A stretch of 64,000 nt of DNA from Woeseiaceae bacterium (GTDB lineage: Bacteria > Pseudomonadota > Gammaproteobacteria > Steroidobacterales > Woeseiaceae), in NCBI GenBank assembly GCA_021773095.1, contig JAJFKR010000028.1, positions 154,905 to 218,904 on the forward strand. Reading direction: 5' to 3'. The position numbers were made by a program, and so were the translations under genes. Below are positions 35,429-44,100 of the stretch, piece after piece (within the stretch, counting starts at the first letter, position 1; every line of letters starts with the position of its first letter). Below the pieces are notes generated by a model. That model was not told the DNA's origin and searched no databases. It was given only the letters and a program-made list of their open reading frames with translations.

Positions 35429-36273
35429 TAGAACACTCCTTTGATCGAGCCAGCCCCATGGCCAGCCGGTTTTTCCCACCGATAAATTCGGCCGCGCAAC
35501 AACTTGTCGATCAATGGCACCGCAGGGGCACACATAATCAAGGCGAAGATCGGACCGTTAGGTTGGTAGTAAATAAATTGAATGGTGAAGGCGATGCCGG
35601 CGACCAGCGCCGCAAACAAAGTACGACCAAGTGCCGTATTCGGCGTTGTTTTCGGGTCGGAAATCATGAAGAAGGCAAAGATGAGTAATGCGCCGTTGCG
35701 CATTTGGTGCAGGGGGATACTGAACGGATCGTCCAGCCAAATAGCGCGACCGAGCAGCAATGCGGCATAGATAATGATGAAAGCGATAGTCGTCTCAGCA
35801 CGGCGAGCACGCGTGAGTACCAGGAAGCCCAGGCAAGCGAGTGCGAAGGCTGAGGTCGCCGTGCTGCCCCACTGTCCGGATGATACCCAGGCGTGATCAC
35901 TGACCAGCAACAACGTTACGAGCGCGAAGTTTGCCGGGTTGAAAATGTGTTTACCTCGATACCGTAAGAGAAACTTGCTGCCGATCGCGAGGGCTGCAGC
36001 GATCATTGCTAACCACATCGTGTCGGTGCGCAGCAACAGCGTCAGGGACATCGACGTAATCAGTGGGCTCAGTGGATCAAAGCGCAGCAGTCCCGCGTAA
36101 CGAGTGCCGAGAAACTGCACCGCAAGCGCTGTACTTACGATCAGCAGCGCGTGTTGCCAGCGAATGCCGAAATCAAGTTCGGTAATGCCGTAGGTCAACA
36201 GCAGGCTGAGTACAATGATCTGGTAGTAGCGCGGATCACTGAGTGTGGACAGGAGGCGATTTGCTATGTTCAT
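35428..36273 (-). CDS. Stand-alone RnfD/NqrB-like membrane protein
   Basis: The protein has 281 residues with 8-9 hydrophobic segments. The RnfD/NqrB motif RYRGKHIFNPANFALVTLLLV is present; the FMN-threonine motif of true NqrB/RnfD (SGAT) is not evident. No other rnf or nqr genes are near, so it is not part of a full complex. Its stop TAA overlaps the ATG of the DUF2330 gene, implying coupled translation. It starts 174 bases from the divergent DUF6249-like gene. Function unknown; flavin binding is possible. Confidence 0.85.
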   Translation of the reverse strand: MNIANRLLSTLSDPRYYQIIVLSLLLTYGITELDFGIRWQHALLIVSTALAVQFLGTRYAGLLRFDPLSPLITSMSLTLLLRTDTMWLAMIAAALAIGSKFLLRYRGKHIFNPANFALVTLLLVSDHAWVSSGQWGSTATSAFALACLGFLVLTRARRAETTIAFIIIYAALLLGRAIWLDDPFSIPLHQMRNGALLIFAFFMISDPKTTPNTALGRTLFAALVAGIAFTIQFIYYQPNGPIFALIMCAPAVPLIDKLLRGRIYRWEKPAGHGAGSIKGVF

Positions 36274-36342
36274 GCCCGATATAAACGCGGCTCCGGCGCT
36301 TTCGGGTTTAGCGGAACCTGTAATTCACTGAAGAAGGCGAAA

Positions 36343-36371
36343 TAAACATTTTAAAAACAATAGTTTATAAT
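36343..36371 (+). promoter_or_regulatory. Sigma-70 promoter upstream of the DUF6249-like/sigma operon
   Basis: TAAACA (36343-36348), a 17-base spacer and a consensus TATAAT (36366-36371) sit in an AT-rich stretch, about 75 bases before the GTG start at 36448. Confidence 0.6.
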
Positions 36372-36447
36372 TTAATGCATCCAAAGACATCAGACCAAGC
36401 ATCTGACCAGTGAAGAAACACCAAACGAATTGAATGGAGTAAGAACA

Positions 36448-36807
36448 GTGGAAAATGTTGAGTGGGTACCAATCATTATGTTTTTGGGCATGACTGTCGT
36501 ATTGAGTATGGTGGTCTGGTTTCGCTTCCGGTCTCGCGGAGAAGTTCAGACGACTATTCGTGCGGCTCTGGATAAGGGACACGAACTGAGCCCTGAGATT
36601 ATTGATCGACTGGGTCACCCCAAGCCGTCGAAAGACAAGGACATGCGACTCGGTATTATCTGGCTTTCTTTGGCAGTGGCGCTCGTAATGATCGGATTTG
36701 CGGTTCCAGATCCTGAAGCGTTAAGAGGCACTCTGGCCGGCGCGGCTTTTCCATTTTGTATTGGTACCGCCTACCTGATCCTTCATAGATTTACCGATAA
36801 AGACTAG
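36448..36807 (+). CDS. DUF6249-like two-helix membrane protein
   Basis: The protein has 119 residues from a GTG at 36448, which has GGAG nine bases upstream; the track's TTG at 36430 has none. Helix one is VPIIMFLGMTVVLSMVVWF, followed by a cytoplasmic stretch RSRGEVQTTIRAALDKGHELSPEIIDRLG. Helices two and three follow (IIWLSLAVALVMIGFAV and AGAAFPFCIGTAYLIL). The arrangement and the LDKGHELSPEIIDRL segment match the DUF6249 family, which is usually next to an ECF sigma factor, as here. The role is unknown, possibly in sigma-factor control. Confidence 0.75.
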   Translation: MENVEWVPIIMFLGMTVVLSMVVWFRFRSRGEVQTTIRAALDKGHELSPEIIDRLGHPKPSKDKDMRLGIIWLSLAVALVMIGFAVPDPEALRGTLAGAAFPFCIGTAYLILHRFTDKD

Positions 36808-36820
36808 CGGGCAAAAAGAC

Positions 36821-37372
36821 TTGTCCGCTAGTGCTGATAACGAGCTTGTCGCGAGGGCGGTGTCCGGTCAGGATACCGCCGCTTTCGGCGAGCTGGTCCG
36901 GCGACACCAGTCGCATGTGCGAAATTTCCTGAGGAAACTGGCCGGAGATTACGCTCTGGCAGACGATTTGGCGCAAGATTGCTTCATGCATGCCTGGGAC
37001 AAGCTGCAGACGTACTCAGGACGTGGATCGTTTATCGGCTGGTTGCTCAAAGTTGCCTATACGACGTTTCTGCAATCGAAGCGAAAATCCAGGCGCTACG
37101 CCCAGATTCTTGAATCGGCAGGGCACGTTGCAGATCAGGAGTCGCGTAGCACGGTGTTACCGACTGAAGAAGTGACGGATCTGGATAAATATCTGGCCGT
37201 TCTTAGCGAAGAGGAGCGCGCCATTATGGTTATGTCTTATGCGTGCGGTTTGTCCCATCGAGAGATTGGCGATGCAACGGACATGCCAGTGGGCACAGTG
37301 AAATCTGTGATATTTCGTGGTAAACAGAAGATCAGGAACAGTTTTGACATCAAAGATCATAAACATGGCTGA
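36821..37372 (+). CDS. ECF-type sigma-70 family sigma factor
   Basis: The protein has 183 residues, TTG start at 36821 (13 bases after the DUF6249-like gene). Region 2: LVRRHQSHVRNFLRKLAGDYALADDLAQDCFMHAWDKL with FIGWLLKVAYTTFLQSKRKSR. Region 4: LAVLSEEERAIMVMSYACGLSHREIGDATDMPVGTVKSVIFRGKQKIR. The predicted recognition helix GTVKSVIFRGK is standard for RpoE-like ECF factors. It overlaps the following putative partner gene by 8 bases. This is the second sigma factor of the window. Confidence 0.92.
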   Translation: MSASADNELVARAVSGQDTAAFGELVRRHQSHVRNFLRKLAGDYALADDLAQDCFMHAWDKLQTYSGRGSFIGWLLKVAYTTFLQSKRKSRRYAQILESAGHVADQESRSTVLPTEEVTDLDKYLAVLSEEERAIMVMSYACGLSHREIGDATDMPVGTVKSVIFRGKQKIRNSFDIKDHKHG

Positions 37373-37703
37373 GAAAATCAAAGACGCAGAGGACCGGCTG
37401 CTCGAGGCGATGTTCGACTCGAAGCCGCTGGCTGACGACGGCTTCAGTGCCAGGGTTGTCCAAAAGGTAAATCGGCAAATATGGTTTCGGAGGCTAACGC
37501 TTCCAGTTGCCGCGCTTATCGGCGGAGCTATTGCCTTTAAGCCATTGGCCGGGCTGGTAACGGCGCTGGCGAACTTTTCATCGCTGATTCCCCAGGACCT
37601 TGTTAGCGGTGCGGCCAGCTCTATTCCGCAATTTCAGACGGTGGTGCTTGGCGCAATTTTGCTGGCCGTCGGCTTGTTGAGCATGCGCTTACTGGAAGAA
37701 TAG
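37365..37703 (+). CDS. Small membrane protein, putative sigma-factor partner
   Basis: The protein has 112 residues from the ATG at 37365 inside the end of the sigma gene (8-base overlap). The cytoplasmic N-terminus AEKIKDAEDRLLEAMFDSKPLADDGFSARVVQKVNRQ resembles the conserved start of short anti-sigma-like proteins. Two hydrophobic segments follow (LTLPVAALIGGAIAFKPL and TVVLGAILLAVGLLSM). The sigma/anti-sigma role is inferred from coupling and topology. No zinc finger is present. Confidence 0.6.
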   Translation: MAEKIKDAEDRLLEAMFDSKPLADDGFSARVVQKVNRQIWFRRLTLPVAALIGGAIAFKPLAGLVTALANFSSLIPQDLVSGAASSIPQFQTVVLGAILLAVGLLSMRLLEE

Positions 37704-37758
37704 CCGCAGTCGGCAAGACGTCGTTGTCTTGTGGTTGTCGCTCAGTTACATTGCGGCA

Positions 37759-37965
37759 ATGAGCCTTCGCGACAAAGTTGACGCACTACTCCCTAACTGG
37801 GAGCGCTGGTATCCGAGCCTGTTCGATGCGGCCAGCGATCTGGGTATCATCAGAGCCGAAGTGTGTGACCCGGATTCGCTCAATCTGAATCGTCGACACG
37901 CGAAGGTTCGCCAGCGTGCAAAAGACGCGCACCTGGAGAAATGGGGCGGCAAACCAACGGATTAA
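37759..37965 (+). CDS. Small conserved-looking protein of unknown function
   Basis: The protein has 68 residues from the ATG at 37759; no clear ribosome site. It is soluble and rich in charged residues: LRDKVDALLPNWERWYPSLFDAASDLGIIRAEVCDPDSLNLNRRHAKVRQRAKDAHLEKWGGKPTD read in short pieces. It ends 3 bases before the cysteine-desulfurase-like gene, so it may be cotranscribed. No family recognised. The even codon use and tight spacing favour a real gene. Confidence 0.5.
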   Translation: MSLRDKVDALLPNWERWYPSLFDAASDLGIIRAEVCDPDSLNLNRRHAKVRQRAKDAHLEKWGGKPTD

Positions 37966-37968
37966 TTC

Positions 37969-39240
37969 ATGTCTTTCGACCTCGAAGCGATACGCTCGCA
38001 GTATCCTGCGCTGGCGCTAACTGATAACGGCACTCGCCGAATTTACTTTGACAACCCGGCCGGCACACAGGTACCTGTGTGTGTCGCTGCGGCGGTAGCG
38101 GATTGTCTGATGACGAAGAGCGCGAACCTCGGCGGCTACTTTGGATCATCTTTGGATGCTGACAGAGTCGTTCAATCCGCTCGCGACGCGATGGCTGATT
38201 TTCTGAACGCGCCGGAACCCGACGAGATCGTTTTCGGTCAGAACATGACAACCATCACCCTGCACTTATCGCGTTCAATCGGCCGCTTATTTCGAGCGGG
38301 CGATGAGATTATTCTGTCGCAAATGGATCACGACGCTAACGTCTGGCCGTGGGTACTACTGGCACGGGACCTGGAGCTTGAGATTCGCTGGTTGCCGTTC
38401 AGTAAGGATACCTTCGAGTTTGATCTTGCGGCCCTCGATAACCTTATTACGGACCGGACACGGCTGCTTTGTGTCGGTGGTGCGAGCAATCTTACCGGTA
38501 CTCTTAACGACGTAAAGACCATTTGTGCAAAGGCTCGTGCGGCCGGGGCGCTGTCTTTTATTGACGGTGTTCAGTCGGCACCGCATGTTGCGACCGACGT
38601 ACAGGATCTTGGTTGCGATTTCTTCGTCTGCTCGTCATACAAATTTTTCGGGCCGCACCAGGGAATTCTATGGGGACGCCGCGAAGTACTCGAGCAACTG
38701 GAACCCTACAAAGTCCGACCCGCTCCGGCAGAACTGCCCTGGTGTTTCGAGACCGGCACCCAAAGCCATGAGGGATTGGCGGGCATCGTCGCGGTTGTCG
38801 ACTATTTTGCGTTGATAGGGCAGTCGATGGCACAGGAACACTTAGCTGGCTGGGCACAGTTTTCGGGCCAGCGGCAGCAGGTACACGCCGCAATGGATCT
38901 GCTCCTGGATTACGAAAATACGCTGACCAATCATTTGATCGATGGATTGACCGGTATTGATGGCCTTACTGTTCAAGGCATCACTGAGAAGAGTGCGATG
39001 GATCGCCGAGTTCCAACAGTCTCATTTACGCATGAAACCATCGCATCGGCCACAATCGCCGCAGCGCTGGCGAAGCAAAACATATTCGTGTGGAGCGGGC
39101 ACAACTATGCCCTTGAAGCGGCCAAGTCGCTGGGTATTTACGAGACCGGTGGTGTAGTCCGGGTTGGGCCCGTGCACTACAACAGCATCGCTGAAATCGA
39201 CGGGCTTCTCGAAGCACTGCCCGCCTTGTTATCCGGCTAA
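37969..39240 (+). CDS. Cysteine desulfurase-like PLP enzyme (class V aminotransferase fold)
   Basis: The protein has 423 residues. The PLP lysine is in CSSYKFFGPHQGILWG, preceded by FIDGVQSAPHVATDVQDLGCDFFV, both typical of the cysteine desulfurase-like (TIGR01976) group. The substrate region IYFDNPAGTQVP and the MDHDANVWPWVLLARD loop fit the family. The conserved catalytic cysteine loop of IscS/SufS is not evident near the C-terminus, so true desulfurase activity is doubtful and another beta-lyase or hydrolase role is possible. A terminator-like hairpin follows 20 bases downstream. Confidence 0.88.
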   Translation: MSFDLEAIRSQYPALALTDNGTRRIYFDNPAGTQVPVCVAAAVADCLMTKSANLGGYFGSSLDADRVVQSARDAMADFLNAPEPDEIVFGQNMTTITLHLSRSIGRLFRAGDEIILSQMDHDANVWPWVLLARDLELEIRWLPFSKDTFEFDLAALDNLITDRTRLLCVGGASNLTGTLNDVKTICAKARAAGALSFIDGVQSAPHVATDVQDLGCDFFVCSSYKFFGPHQGILWGRREVLEQLEPYKVRPAPAELPWCFETGTQSHEGLAGIVAVVDYFALIGQSMAQEHLAGWAQFSGQRQQVHAAMDLLLDYENTLTNHLIDGLTGIDGLTVQGITEKSAMDRRVPTVSFTHETIASATIAAALAKQNIFVWSGHNYALEAAKSLGIYETGGVVRVGPVHYNSIAEIDGLLEALPALLSG

Positions 39241-39259
39241 CTGTGCTCTGCAAACAAAC

Positions 39260-39281
39260 AAAGCCGCATCGCTGCGGCTTT
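39260..39281. terminator. Terminator-like hairpin after the cysteine-desulfurase-like gene
   Basis: AAAGCCGCA-TCGC-TGCGGCTTT forms a perfect 9-bp stem flanked by A and T runs, so it could act in both directions, between the end of the desulfurase-like gene and the end of the small minus-strand gene. Confidence 0.75.
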
Positions 39282-39311
39282 GGTGTGAGACTATGTATCT
39301 GAAAAGGAGGG

Positions 39312-39392
39312 TCAACGAAGCGGTGTCTGGTGCTCCATCTTTCGCGTCAGACCCATCGGTTTTCTAGATACCTCTGTTATCCCACGAGACAT
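39312..39392 (-). CDS. Candidate 26-residue basic protein with perfect Shine-Dalgarno
   Basis: This ORF is too short for the ORF track. From the ATG at 39392 it reads 26 residues, beginning MSRGITEVSRKPMGLTRKM and ending in HQTPLR. It is preceded at six bases by AAAGGAGGTGATCC, which is complementary to the full 3' end of 16S rRNA. On the other strand the same bases look like a 16S 3' tail (GGATCACCTCCTTT). A -35/-10-like pair (TTGGAA, 17 bases, CATACT) lies upstream on the minus strand. The peptide is basic. It is not recognised; it could be a leader or a small protein. The rest of the 39282-39546 gap shows nothing else. Confidence 0.5.
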   Translation of the reverse strand: MSRGITEVSRKPMGLTRKMEHQTPLR

Positions 39393-39546
39393 GGATCACC
39401 TCCTTTTATTTGTTTGCCCGATGCCAGTATGTCTCGTAAGCCCCGAAATTCCAAGGAAAAAATAAGATTCAAAAAGCGCTTCAATAGACCACATTTTTCG
39501 GGTTATCATTACCAGCTCAGCTAACCATCTAATAAAGAGAACATAC

Positions 39547-39993
39547 ATGGCAATTGCAGATCTCAAGAACGTGCTCAACATCTTCGGCGGGGCCGACGTC
39601 ACTGAGGACCAACAGAACGAGCTCTTCAAAGAGGTCTTGCTGATGACCCTCGCCAGAGCGGCGGATGCGGATATCAATATTCAATCGGTCGAGATTGAGC
39701 GGATTCAGGAAATACTTAAGGCAAACACCGGCGAAGATTTCAGTTCGGCTGACATTCGAGTGGCAGCGCGTGCGGAACTGTATGCGGAAGCGACATTGCG
39801 CAAGTATCTGGGGAGCGTACGCGGGAAGTTATCAGACGCGAATCGGGCAGCAACGATCCGGGCGCTTGCGGACGTATTTCGCAGTGACTGTAACGTCAGT
39901 GTTCTCGAAGTGGACTTCTTTGATCGCGTCGCGACAGCATTACAGGCGTCACCCTCGCAGATCGCAGGTCTGATCGCCGGGGATGTTTGCTAA
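39547..39993 (+). CDS. TerB-family protein
   Basis: The protein has 148 residues, with the ATG at 39547. The pattern of helices with acidic pairs, FKEVLLMTLARAADADINIQSVEIERIQEILKANTGE and later DANRAATIRALADVFRSDCNVSVLEVDFFDRVATAL, matches the TerB/tellurite-resistance-B-like fold. In it Asp residues of the AxADxxIxxxE motif bind metal. No other ter genes are near, so tellurite resistance is not implied. The role is unknown; it is probably cytoplasmic. Confidence 0.75.
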   Translation: MAIADLKNVLNIFGGADVTEDQQNELFKEVLLMTLARAADADINIQSVEIERIQEILKANTGEDFSSADIRVAARAELYAEATLRKYLGSVRGKLSDANRAATIRALADVFRSDCNVSVLEVDFFDRVATALQASPSQIAGLIAGDVC

Positions 39994-40001
39994 TACCGAC
40001 G

Positions 40002-40266
40002 CTAGTTCGGCGGCAGGCTTTTCAAACTGACTTCCCTGTATACGACATACAGGCCGGAAGTGATGATTATTGCCGCACCCGGTAAAACCCAGAGAGCGGG
40101 AACCTCGCCCCAAATCCGGTAGCCGGCCAACGCGCCGCCAATCGTCTTTCCCTGTTAAAACGGCCGCGATGATCAGCGTGCCGATAAATCCGACTACAAT
40201 CGCCGCCCAGCGTCGCCAACCGACATGATCTTGTTGAGCGATGCGGGTCACAGCCATTCGAATCAC
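40002..40266 (-). pseudogene. Decayed EamA/DMT-family transporter
   Basis: Two fragments lie in different frames. The 5' part (about 40257-40150) reads AVTRIAQQDHVGWRRWAAIVVGFIGTLII, like the end of the first EamA repeat. The 3' part (40141-40002) reads IGGALAGYRIWGEVPALWVLPGAAIIITSGLYVVYRE, like the last two helices of a DMT transporter, and ends in TAG at 40002-40004. Most of the protein between and before these parts is missing. It shows an internal deletion plus frameshift of an ancestral inner-membrane exporter. The ORFs in the track that cover this span are not functional. Confidence 0.75.
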
Positions 40267-40275
40267 TCGTTTTAT

Positions 40276-40336
40276 GAATGCCAGCTGAACATGATCTCAC
40301 GAGTTTTCCACGAAGCCTGTCGTTCAGCAGGCATTC
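40276..40336. repeat. Long imperfect inverted repeat between pseudogene and exported protein gene
   Basis: GAATGCCAGCTGAAC (40276-40290) pairs with GTTCAGCAGGCATTC (40322-40336) with one mismatch, giving a 15-bp stem with a 31-base loop. No target duplication or transposase is visible. It may be a structured RNA element or the end of a decayed mobile element. Confidence 0.5.
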
Positions 40337-40384
40337 AGCGAGGTAAGCATCTAATAGGGTCGTAGAGTGCAGGAGGACATGGAA

Positions 40385-41164
40385 ATGAAAACTCAAACAC
40401 GAAGACTCAATTACGTTTGGTTTGTACCGGCGGCGTTATTGCTGTTAGCAGCTGCGGCGACAAGTCGGGCAGAGGAAAGCCCGGAGATACGTAGCAGCGC
40501 AAGCTCGGCAGGGCAGGGAATTCAGCGAGACGGTGTTGGTGATCGCGTGACGACTTACGACGAGCTCGATCCGCTGGTCGTCAACGGTAGCCGCGCCAAT
40601 TCGACGCGGGCAAGTGGACAAAAGAACCCGGCTGGTGGCACGTTGCAGTCAGGTGCCCAATCACCCAACGTCGATTTCTGGATTTTCGACGCTAGCGTCG
40701 TACTATTTTCCGACCTGGACCGAGACGGGTTTTACTTTGGGATTGATCTCATCTTTGATGCCGACACCATTTACGACGTAGCTGATGTCTACGCGGTACT
40801 CTATCTGAGTTACGAATTGGGTCCCTGGAACGAGTATGCGTCTACCGAAGACTTTACGATATTCGGCGCATCGGGAGGCGACGAGTATTCCATCGAGACG
40901 GAGCTGCTTTCCGGGTATGTCACCGGTAGCTACGACATTCTGATCGAGCTATTTGATGCTTCCGATGGCACGTTCGTGGCCAGCTTCGGACCAGACGAAT
41001 CATCTCAATTGTCTAACTTGCCACTGGAAGATGCGGGTCGAGATACGCCGCCAGGCACCACAATCGTAGTTAACGAAGGTGGCGGCGGGGCGTTAGGTCT
41101 GCTCGGTCTGCTGGCCTTGCTCGGTGTTGCTGGAGTGTTTCGATTACGAACGGCTGCTGTCTAG
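40385..41164 (+). CDS. Choice-of-anchor H family exported protein
   Basis: The protein has 259 residues from the ATG at 40385, with AGGAGG eight bases upstream; the ATG at 40379 is too close to it. A signal peptide (VWFVPAALLLLAAAATSRAEE) precedes a repeat-poor mature region. It carries acidic beta-rich motifs (WIFDASVVLFSDLDRDGFYFGIDLIFDADTIYDVADVYAVLYLSY) and a C-terminal GGGGALGLLGLLALLGVAGVFRLR, which is a glycine-rich helix plus arginine tail. Such tails (GlyGly-CTERM-like) are cut by a rhombosortase and are used by choice-of-anchor proteins exported by type II secretion. The 4-base tail-to-tail overlap with the RND gene is fortuitous. Confidence 0.8.
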   Translation: MKTQTRRLNYVWFVPAALLLLAAAATSRAEESPEIRSSASSAGQGIQRDGVGDRVTTYDELDPLVVNGSRANSTRASGQKNPAGGTLQSGAQSPNVDFWIFDASVVLFSDLDRDGFYFGIDLIFDADTIYDVADVYAVLYLSYELGPWNEYASTEDFTIFGASGGDEYSIETELLSGYVTGSYDILIELFDASDGTFVASFGPDESSQLSNLPLEDAGRDTPPGTTIVVNEGGGGALGLLGLLALLGVAGVFRLRTAAV

Positions 41165-44100
41165 GCTTTAACGGTCTCTGCATGGCCCTGGCGGGCCGTG
41201 CGCATGACCTTCCTGCTCCACGCAGCGAGACTGTCGAAGTAGACATACAAAGCCGGGACGACCAGCAACGAAACGACTGTTGAAAAGGCGAGACCACCGA
41301 TAATTGCTCTGGCCATCGGGTAGTACGGCGGCCCATCGCCACCGACCTGAGTCGTTCCCATCGCAAGCGGCGCAAGCCCGACAATGGTCGTAGCGACGGT
41401 CATCAGAATGGGCCGCAGACGGTCACGACCGGCAATCACGATGGCTTTGTCTCTAGCCACGCCGTCCTGCCGCAGATTGTTGATGTGATCAACAAGCACG
41501 ATACCGTTATTCACCACGACACCAATGAGAATCATTATGCCGATCATCGCCATGAAGGAAAAAGTGGTGCCGGTTGCAGCGAAGAAAAGAAATACACCGA
41601 AGATCGAAAAAACGATGGAACCAAGAATAATGGAGAACGGCAAAATCATTGATTCGAAAAGAGCGGCCATCACGAGAAAAATACAGGCGATACCCAATAG
41701 AATGTTGGTCATCATCATGCCGGCGGTCTCATCCTGTCGCTCAAAACCCCGTCCTTCCTTCCAGCTGTAGCCCGGTGGCAATTCGAATTGTTCCATCAGG
41801 CTGTTCACCCGGGGACGCACCTCATCAATGCTGGCATCATCTTCCAGGTTCGCCGATAAAATGACGGCTGTCTGTCGATCGGTACGCCTTATGTTGTCCG
41901 GGGATCGGCCGACCTGCAGTGACGCAACGGTGCCGAGGGTGATGCGGCGGCCTTCGGGTGTGTACAACGGCAAGTTGGCAAGCTGCTCAATGCTTTGTCG
42001 GTCGTCTTCGCGGAACGCCAGGCGTACGGCGACTTCGCCATTCTTGTCACGAAATTCCCGAAGGTTCTCGCCACGCATTGCGATACCGACCGCCTGAGCG
42101 ATCGCCTGGGTCGTCAGTCCGACATTTGCGGCGCGCGTGCGATCGATATTGACTCGAACCTCCTTGTTGCCTGATTCGCCATCGCTGATGACGTCTTTGA
42201 GGCCTTCGACGCTCGCAAGAGATCGGGCGATTTCGCTCGCCAGGTCATTCAAAACCTCAGTGGAATCACCGCTAATCTGCAGAGTGAAGCCGTCACCACC
42301 GCCCTGTTGATCAAATGAAAAGCTTGGCTTGCCGATCGCGAGCTGTGGGAGATCTGCCTCGATTAACGCGATAATTTCCTTGGTCGACAGAGTCGCATCG
42401 TCCTTGTCCGTGAGCAGGATCGTAGATTCCGCACGTTCCTGATCGTAATAGCTGTACACCGAGCGAATATTGAATTCCTCCTGGCGTGAGTACAAATACT
42501 CTTCAATCCTGTCAACAGACTGTTCAATACGCTCGAGAGAGTGCTGGCCCTCGACGTGGTAGGGCATGTACAAACGACGTCCGACATCCTGTGGAAACAT
42601 GTCAAATTTTACGAGCTCCAGCGCCAAAGGTAATACACCAATCACACAGACCAGACCGATACCCAGCGCCGTCCACCAACGGTGGCCAAGAATCCAATCG
42701 AGGCTGGCGGCATAGCGGGTAGTGAGGCGCGACATCCATGCTCCGGCCTTCGGTTGTGGTGGCACAGCTATTCGCGAGGCCAGCATCGGCACCAAAGTCT
42801 GAGCGATGAATAATGACGCGATCAATGCGACGATAATCGTTACTGCGACGTGCGACAGGAAAATCGATGTGTCGGTTTTCGCGCCGACAATCATCGGCGC
42901 GAACACAATAATGGTCGTCGCTGTACCGGCTATAACCGCCAGTCCGACTTCACTGACGCCCTTAATTGTCGCCTCGACAGGCTTGTCCGGATTGTCCGTC
43001 CGATGGCGAAAAATACTTTCCGTAACGACGACGGCGTTATCGACCAGCATACCGACCGCCAGCATCAAGCCCATCATCGTCAATATATTCAGAGTCAGGC
43101 CCGCAAAGTACAACGCCCCGAGCGTGATCATCAGTGAAAAGGGTACAGACGCGGTGACGATTAATGTTGTCGTTACCTGGCGCAGAAACAGGTACAGCAC
43201 GAAAATAGCCAGCAGGCCACCGAGTGCTCCTGCGCCCAGCAAGTCACCGAGTGATTCCCGTACGGCCTCACCCTGATTATCCAGCGAGAAAATGTTGATG
43301 CCATTCATCTCTGGCAACTTGCCGATTTTTTCGACTTCGGCGATCACACGGTCGGTCACGTCAACCATATTTGCGCCAGTCGCTTTGCTAATAGCAACAC
43401 CGATCGCATATTGTTTGTCCAAATGCCGGCCGTAATTTCGATCCGGCGTTCGCAATTCAATATCGGCGATGTCGCGCAGGCGCAAGCCGCTGTCGTTCAG
43501 TGTCAGGTCTCTTATCTCATCGACAGAACCGAATTCTCCACTCGGCCGTACGCTAAAGCGCTGATCACTTGCGGTGATCTTGCCGGCACTTACGGAGAAG
43601 TTGCTATTCATCAAAAGGTCGCGAACAGAGGCGACATCGACGCCGTGTGCCGCAAGTTGGTCCGGCTTCAGAAGGATTCTGATTTCCCGTGGATCGACGC
43701 CCTGCAACTCAACGCGCGACACGCCCTCAATGCGCTCAAGACGACGCGTCAGGAGGCGATTGAGTATCTCGTAACTGCCCGACAAATCTCGTGCAGACGA
43801 AATTCTCAGTTGCAAAACGGGTTGATCACCCAGTGACCCTGTGAAAACGAGGATCCGTCGCACGTCATTAGGTAACAGGTGGCGAATGCTGTCGACTTTC
43901 GCACGAGCTTCGATGCCTTTGGCGCCCATGCTTTGATCCCAACCGAATTGCAGGAAAATTTGCGCCTGGTTTTCATCGGAGCTGGAGAACATCCGTTCAA
44001 CACCGGATAACGTCGCCAGCGCTTCCTCGACTGGACGAGTGATTAGCCGTTCGACCTCTTCGGGCGTGGAGCCATCGTAGGGCACCAGCACGAATATTCC

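Noticed and set aside
39330-39524. Plus-strand ORF ending MSRKPRNSKEKIRFKKRFNR
   Set aside because: It is antisense to the candidate small gene over its first part, has no ribosome site at its start, and the basic ending is not convincing alone.
40067-40396. Minus-strand ORF of 109 residues beside the EamA remnant
   Set aside because: Composition is not protein-like and it covers the inverted repeat and the pseudogene in the wrong frame.
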